In this document: piece by piece, positions 49,562 through 52,217 of the stretch
Numbering within the stretch: the stretch's first letter is position 1
How the letters are laid out: each line of letters begins with the position of its first letter
Source: an uncultured bacterium
Lineage (GTDB): Bacteria; Bacillota; Clostridia; Oscillospirales; Oscillospiraceae
Assembly: GCA_946548895.1 (NCBI GenBank)
Contig: CAMNQF010000021.1
Coordinates: 1 to 52,217, forward strand
DNA: 52,217 nucleotides
Direction of reading: 5' to 3'
The notes under the pieces: generated by a model
What the model was told of the DNA's origin: nothing
What the model saw: only the letters and a program-made list of their open reading frames with translations
Databases searched by the model: none
Position numbers and translations under genes: made by a program

Positions 49562-50767
49562 CTACCGCCACTTCAAGGGCAGCCGCAGCCGGAACGCGAA
49601 CCCGGCCTGTCCGTCGCTCCTGTGCCCGATGGACAGGTCGCACCGCTTGCCGATCACCCGCTTCAGGCTTCGGTTCAGGTCCCGGAGGGAGCCCCGGTCC
49701 TTGGCCAGGTAGGCGTCCGCCCGGTTCTCCATCTCCTCCGGGGCGGCGCTCTCGCTGTTGGCCTGCACGCAGACGATCAGGTCCTTTCCGCTCTCCTCGG
49801 CGAATATGTCCACCTTCCGCCGGTCCTCCTCGCTTTTGAAAGACTGGAGGGTGATCTCCACCAGCGGCCCCAGGATCAAAAAGGGACAATTGACCCCCCA
49901 GTACTGCCGGGGCACCGACACGCTGTAGTCCAGCGTCTCCCCCCACCACGCCTTCTGGATGCGGAGAAACGCCTCGATATAATTCAGCTCCTCCCCCAGG
50001 ATGGACAGCTTTCGGTCCGCGTCGCTGGTGTAGCGGATGATGTCCGCGAAGTCCAGGGCCACCGCCCCGGTGCGGTCCGCCCCCTCCTGGTAGGCCAGCT
50101 GGGTAATCAGGTTCATAATGAAAAAGAACTGGTCCGCCCCCTCCTGCTGGAGCAGGGCTCCCCGCTCCTGCCGGTGCACGGACAGGTCCAGGTCGGCGCG
50201 GCCCGCCCGCTCCTCCCCCGGTTCCCGCTCCCCGGGCTCCTGCGCGCCCTGGCCCCGGCGGTCCTGCATGGCGTACAGGAACATATCCCGCACCACCTGC
50301 ACCGACGCCAGCAGCTTGTCGTAGGTCATCTCCCGCACATGGCGGTAGGATTCCGCCATGGCCTCATTTTTCCGCCAGTTTCCCCGGGGGACGATGTACT
50401 CCAGTTCCCGCTCCTCCGCGTCCGCCAGCCGCACCTGCCCCCCCATCACCGAGCCCAAGTAGTTGTCGTTGAGGATCAGCGGCACCGCGAAATCCACCAG
50501 GTCCGCGTGGCAGCGGTAGATGTAAGGCTGGCCGGTGATGGCGGCGTGGAGCCCGCCGTGGGCGTCGCACTGCTCGCACATCTCGGAAAAGCCCTGAAGC
50601 TCCCGGCCCAGGGCACAGTGGTCCGTGAATCCGCTGTACTTGGTGATGGGCCGCCCCTTGTAGTCCACCGTGACAAAGGCCAGCCCCATGGCCTTGGAGC
50701 ACCGGTCCTGGATGGACTGAAGCAGCTCAAGATTGACCTGTTGGGATATTTTTTTGAACTCTTCCAC
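49562..50767 (-). CDS. PocR-domain sensor with degenerate LytS/YehU-type kinase core
   Basis: 401 residues. Residues about 10-170 are a PocR ligand-binding domain: DRCSKAMGLAFVTVDYKG, the Cys pair EMCEQCDAHGG, IYRCHADLVDFAVPLILND and YLGSVMGGQV. PocR senses 1,2-propanediol in Salmonella. An acidic linker (GEREPGEERAGRA) follows, then a His-kinase-like region. The usual NPHFLFN motif is EGADQFFFIMN here, with Gln in place of the phospho-His. The ATP-lid N-box reads LVEITLQSF without Asn, and no DxGxG box is seen. It probably works by ligand-dependent binding, not phosphotransfer. GTG start after TTGGAGGTGAAAGG. Confidence 0.85.
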   Translation of the reverse strand: MEEFKKISQQVNLELLQSIQDRCSKAMGLAFVTVDYKGRPITKYSGFTDHCALGRELQGFSEMCEQCDAHGGLHAAITGQPYIYRCHADLVDFAVPLILNDNYLGSVMGGQVRLADAEERELEYIVPRGNWRKNEAMAESYRHVREMTYDKLLASVQVVRDMFLYAMQDRRGQGAQEPGEREPGEERAGRADLDLSVHRQERGALLQQEGADQFFFIMNLITQLAYQEGADRTGAVALDFADIIRYTSDADRKLSILGEELNYIEAFLRIQKAWWGETLDYSVSVPRQYWGVNCPFLILGPLVEITLQSFKSEEDRRKVDIFAEESGKDLIVCVQANSESAAPEEMENRADAYLAKDRGSLRDLNRSLKRVIGKRCDLSIGHRSDGQAGFAFRLRLPLKWR

Positions 50768-50834
50768 GGCCTTTCACCTCCAAGCGCAAGCAATACGCCA
50801 TATTTTCCTAAGAACTTCCCAGTATGTCAGGTCT

Positions 50835-50862
50835 ATTATAGCAAAAAATCACCCGCTCACAA
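50835..50862 (-). promoter_or_regulatory. Promoter of the pdu regulator-pduQ operon
   Basis: Minus strand TTGTGA, 16-bp spacer, TATAAT, 68 bp before the sensor GTG. Confidence 0.65.
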
Positions 50863-50866
50863 CGTC

Positions 50867-50916
50867 TTTTTTTGTATCCAGACAGTAATATTTTGACATA
50901 GCCCGTCTTTTTTGAC
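50867..50916 (-). promoter_or_regulatory. Candidate AraC-type activator sites at the regulator operon
   Basis: Three copies on the minus strand: GTCAAAAAAG (50907-50916), GTCAAAATAT (50888-50897) and TACAAAAAAA (50867-50876), with steps of 19 and 21 bp. The last lies 5 bp upstream of the -35. They match the motif pair at pduA. Confidence 0.5.
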
Positions 50917-50933
50917 TACTGCGTGAAATTGAC

Positions 50934-50963
50934 AAAAGCGGCGCGGCCCTATGGCCGCGCCGC
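50934..50963 (-). terminator. Terminator overlapping the stop of the CorA-like gene
   Basis: Perfect 11-bp stem GCGGCGCGGCC/GGCCGCGCCGC with loop ATAG on the minus strand, then TTTTGTCAATTT. The TAG stop codon sits in the loop. Confidence 0.8.
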
Positions 50964-51920
50964 CTCGTCGCATTCGCGCTCGCGCTCCTCGTCCGCCCCC
51001 TCCGGCTCCGGCGGGGCTTCCGCCATGTCCCGCGCCTCCAGCGGGTGGCGGGCGCGGCCCTTCAGCCCCAGGCGCCCCCCTTTCCGGCCCATTCGGATGG
51101 CGTTCTGGATGCCGCCCGCCTTGTAGGACGCCGCCGCTCCGACGGTGAGTCCCCCCACCACCACGCCCCCGGCAATGCCCAGCAGCGGGTTCATGGCCAG
51201 CACGCCGCCGAACATCAGGTTCAGCGCCACCGCCGCCAGGGACACGATGCTCAACAGGCGGGCGTTGCGGTTGATGTTGTTGTTGACGATGGAGGTATAG
51301 GTGTCCAGGTCCTTGATGACGGTATTCTTGATGAGCTCGTACCGCTCCTCCAAAAACTGAAAATCCAGCGCCACCCGTCCCTGGAGGACGTAGCTGTTCT
51401 GCATCTGCATGGGGAAGTACCCCTTGTCGATGCGGGTGATGATCTCCTTCACGGAGATGATCTGGTCGCCGTACCCGGTGTAACGCCGGCGGAAATCCAG
51501 AATCTGATAGGTACCGCTGTTGTCGATGTGGCTGTCCAGGCCGTTTTCCAGCAGCTTCATGTCCTCCACCCCCCGCTCCACCAGGGCGGTCAGGTCGGCA
51601 ATTTTGAATTGGAGGGCATACATCAGCACTTGGCCCAGGTATTTGGCGGGCCGCTCCGCCAAAAAGTCCCGGAACAGCCCCTGAGATGTCTCCTCAATCA
51701 CCAGGTTGCTCCCCGCCTGCCGCAGCCGCAGCTCCCCGTGGAGTCCCTCCCCGCCGTAGGTCAGCTCCAGCACCACGCACTCCTCATCCCCGAAAATGCG
51801 CTGGCGGGCCACCGGCTCCTGGATGGGGCCGTAAAAAATACAGTATTCGCTGTCCGCTGGGCCCGCCCCCTCCGGGTGGCGGCCCCGGTTCATGCGCTGC
51901 AAAAGGGTCAGCTCTTCCAT
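50949..51920 (-). CDS. CorA-like membrane protein (divergent)
   Basis: 323 residues. A soluble N-terminal part (about 1-200) with long helices (VALDFQFLEERYELIKNTVI, SIVNNNINRNARLLSIVSLA) leads into two C-terminal membrane helices (LLSIVSLAAVALNLMFGGVL and LLGIAGGVVVGGLTVGAAA). A CorA magnesium channel has the same layout, but the GMN motif between the helices is replaced by AMNP, and a basic, Arg-rich and acidic tail of about 60 residues follows. So it may be a distant relative with other function. The ATG at 51920 follows GGAGGTG. Promoter at 51969-51997. Confidence 0.55.
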   Translation of the reverse strand: MEELTLLQRMNRGRHPEGAGPADSEYCIFYGPIQEPVARQRIFGDEECVVLELTYGGEGLHGELRLRQAGSNLVIEETSQGLFRDFLAERPAKYLGQVLMYALQFKIADLTALVERGVEDMKLLENGLDSHIDNSGTYQILDFRRRYTGYGDQIISVKEIITRIDKGYFPMQMQNSYVLQGRVALDFQFLEERYELIKNTVIKDLDTYTSIVNNNINRNARLLSIVSLAAVALNLMFGGVLAMNPLLGIAGGVVVGGLTVGAAASYKAGGIQNAIRMGRKGGRLGLKGRARHPLEARDMAEAPPEPEGADEERERECDEAARP

Positions 51921-51968
51921 GCTAGGGCACCTCCATGGAGCACACCGGCGCGGAATGCTCCATTTATG

Positions 51969-51997
51969 ATGATACGGCAAAAGCGTCCCGTCCGCAA
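51969..51997 (-). promoter_or_regulatory. Promoter of the CorA-like gene
   Basis: Minus strand TTGCGG, 17-bp spacer, TATCAT, 48 bp before the ATG. Confidence 0.55.
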
Positions 51998-52060
51998 GGG
52001 ATTTTTTTGACCCCTTTGGGCATTTGCCCGGCGCGGGGGGAAGCTCCTTGCCGGTGCGCC

Positions 52061-52096
52061 AAAAGAGGGGGGCAGGTCTCCCTGCCCCCCTCAAAA
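52061..52096. terminator. Terminator of the rubrerythrin-type gene
   Basis: 12-bp stem GAGGGGGGCAGG/CCTGCCCCCCTC, loop TCTC, with AAAA/TTTT flanks on both sides. Confidence 0.8.
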
Positions 52097-52120
52097 GGTG
52101 CTGAAATTGTGGTGTTTCGC

Positions 52121-52217
52121 TTACTTGAAGTACCGCTCCAGCAGGCCCTTCAGCGCCTTGCCGTGGCGGGCCTCGTCCCGGGCCATCTCGTGGACGGTGT
52201 CGTGGATGGCGTCCAGG
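52121..52217 (-). CDS. Rubrerythrin-type protein (C-terminal end only)
   Basis: The last 31 residues are visible: [20 protein letters not shown] followed by [11 protein letters not shown]. This is the ferritin-like di-iron helix with the ExxRH-like ligands (DEARHG) found at the C-terminus of clostridial rubrerythrin-family peroxidases, which detoxify peroxide in anaerobes. The rubredoxin part, if present, must lie in the missing N-terminal region. Confidence 0.8.
   Translation of the reverse strand, partial: LDAIHDTVHEMARDEARHGKALKGLLERYFK

Overview
The window reads as chromosomal DNA from a GC-rich, anaerobic, gut-type member of the Firmicutes, most likely an Oscillospiraceae relative (Flavonifractor/Lawsonibacter-like). 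This is inferred from a long Bacillus/Clostridium-type SRP RNA directly upstream of dnaX, BlaI/BlaR1-type and SdpR/SdpI-type gene pairs, AsnA, PtsI, an ECF transporter S component, a rubrerythrin-type C-terminus, and sigma-A-like promoters (TTGnnn-17-TATAAT) in front of many genes. No tRNA, IS element, prophage or CRISPR array was seen.

Region 1 (1-8.1 kb) is housekeeping: asnA (partial), an M29 aminopeptidase with a structured leader, phosphoglucomutase, RecD2 helicase and PTS enzyme I. The 3' end of ptsI together with its terminator is tandemly repeated in three exact 80-bp units. Region 2 (8.1-11.2 kb) is a compact three-gene operon of ATP-grasp ligase, PHP phosphoesterase and NodB-type deacetylase. 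Region 3 (11.3-16.3 kb) holds SRP RNA, dnaX, ybaB, a Nudix hydrolase and an M3 oligoendopeptidase. Region 4 (16.3-23.7 kb) holds membrane and sensory genes: DUF3784, SdpI/SdpR-like genes, BlaI with a very large BlaR1-like M56 protein carrying DxDxDG repeats, a Dph6-like ATPase, and an ECF S component with a DUF4430 protein. Region 5 (23.9-31.6 kb) holds three large unusual proteins: a dGTPase-like HD protein with an extra N-terminal region, a DHH phosphoesterase fused to Sel1 repeats, and a 1255-residue SF1 helicase fused to a PD-(D/E)xK-like nuclease and a Rossmann methyltransferase-like domain.

Region 6 (31.7-50.9 kb, all minus strand) is an essentially complete B12-dependent diol-utilisation (Pdu) bacterial microcompartment locus. 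In transcription order it contains a PocR-domain kinase-like sensor, a response regulator with AraC output, pduQ, pduA, B, C, D, E, G, H, a tailed BMC-H protein (K-like), a second BMC-H (J-like), pduL, a eutJ-like gene, a flavoprotein with a PduM-like C-terminus, pduN, O, P, S, T, U and V. Diol dehydratase (CDE) makes an aldehyde inside the shell (A, B, J, K-like, N, T, U). PduP oxidises it to acyl-CoA, PduL converts that to acyl-phosphate, and PduQ reduces aldehyde to alcohol and regenerates NAD+. GH, O and S repair and re-adenosylate cobalamin. No pduF, pduW or pduX is present. The window closes with a CorA-like membrane protein and the 3' end of a rubrerythrin-type gene.

The most interesting signals are: a repeated G(T/A)CAA(A/G)AAA motif at helical spacing in front of both the pdu regulator operon and pduA, apparently the AraC-type regulator's sites; a PocR sensor whose histidine-kinase core looks dead; the helicase-nuclease-methyltransferase fusion with its DHH-Sel1 partner; and the M56 sensor with a giant Ca-loop-like ectodomain.
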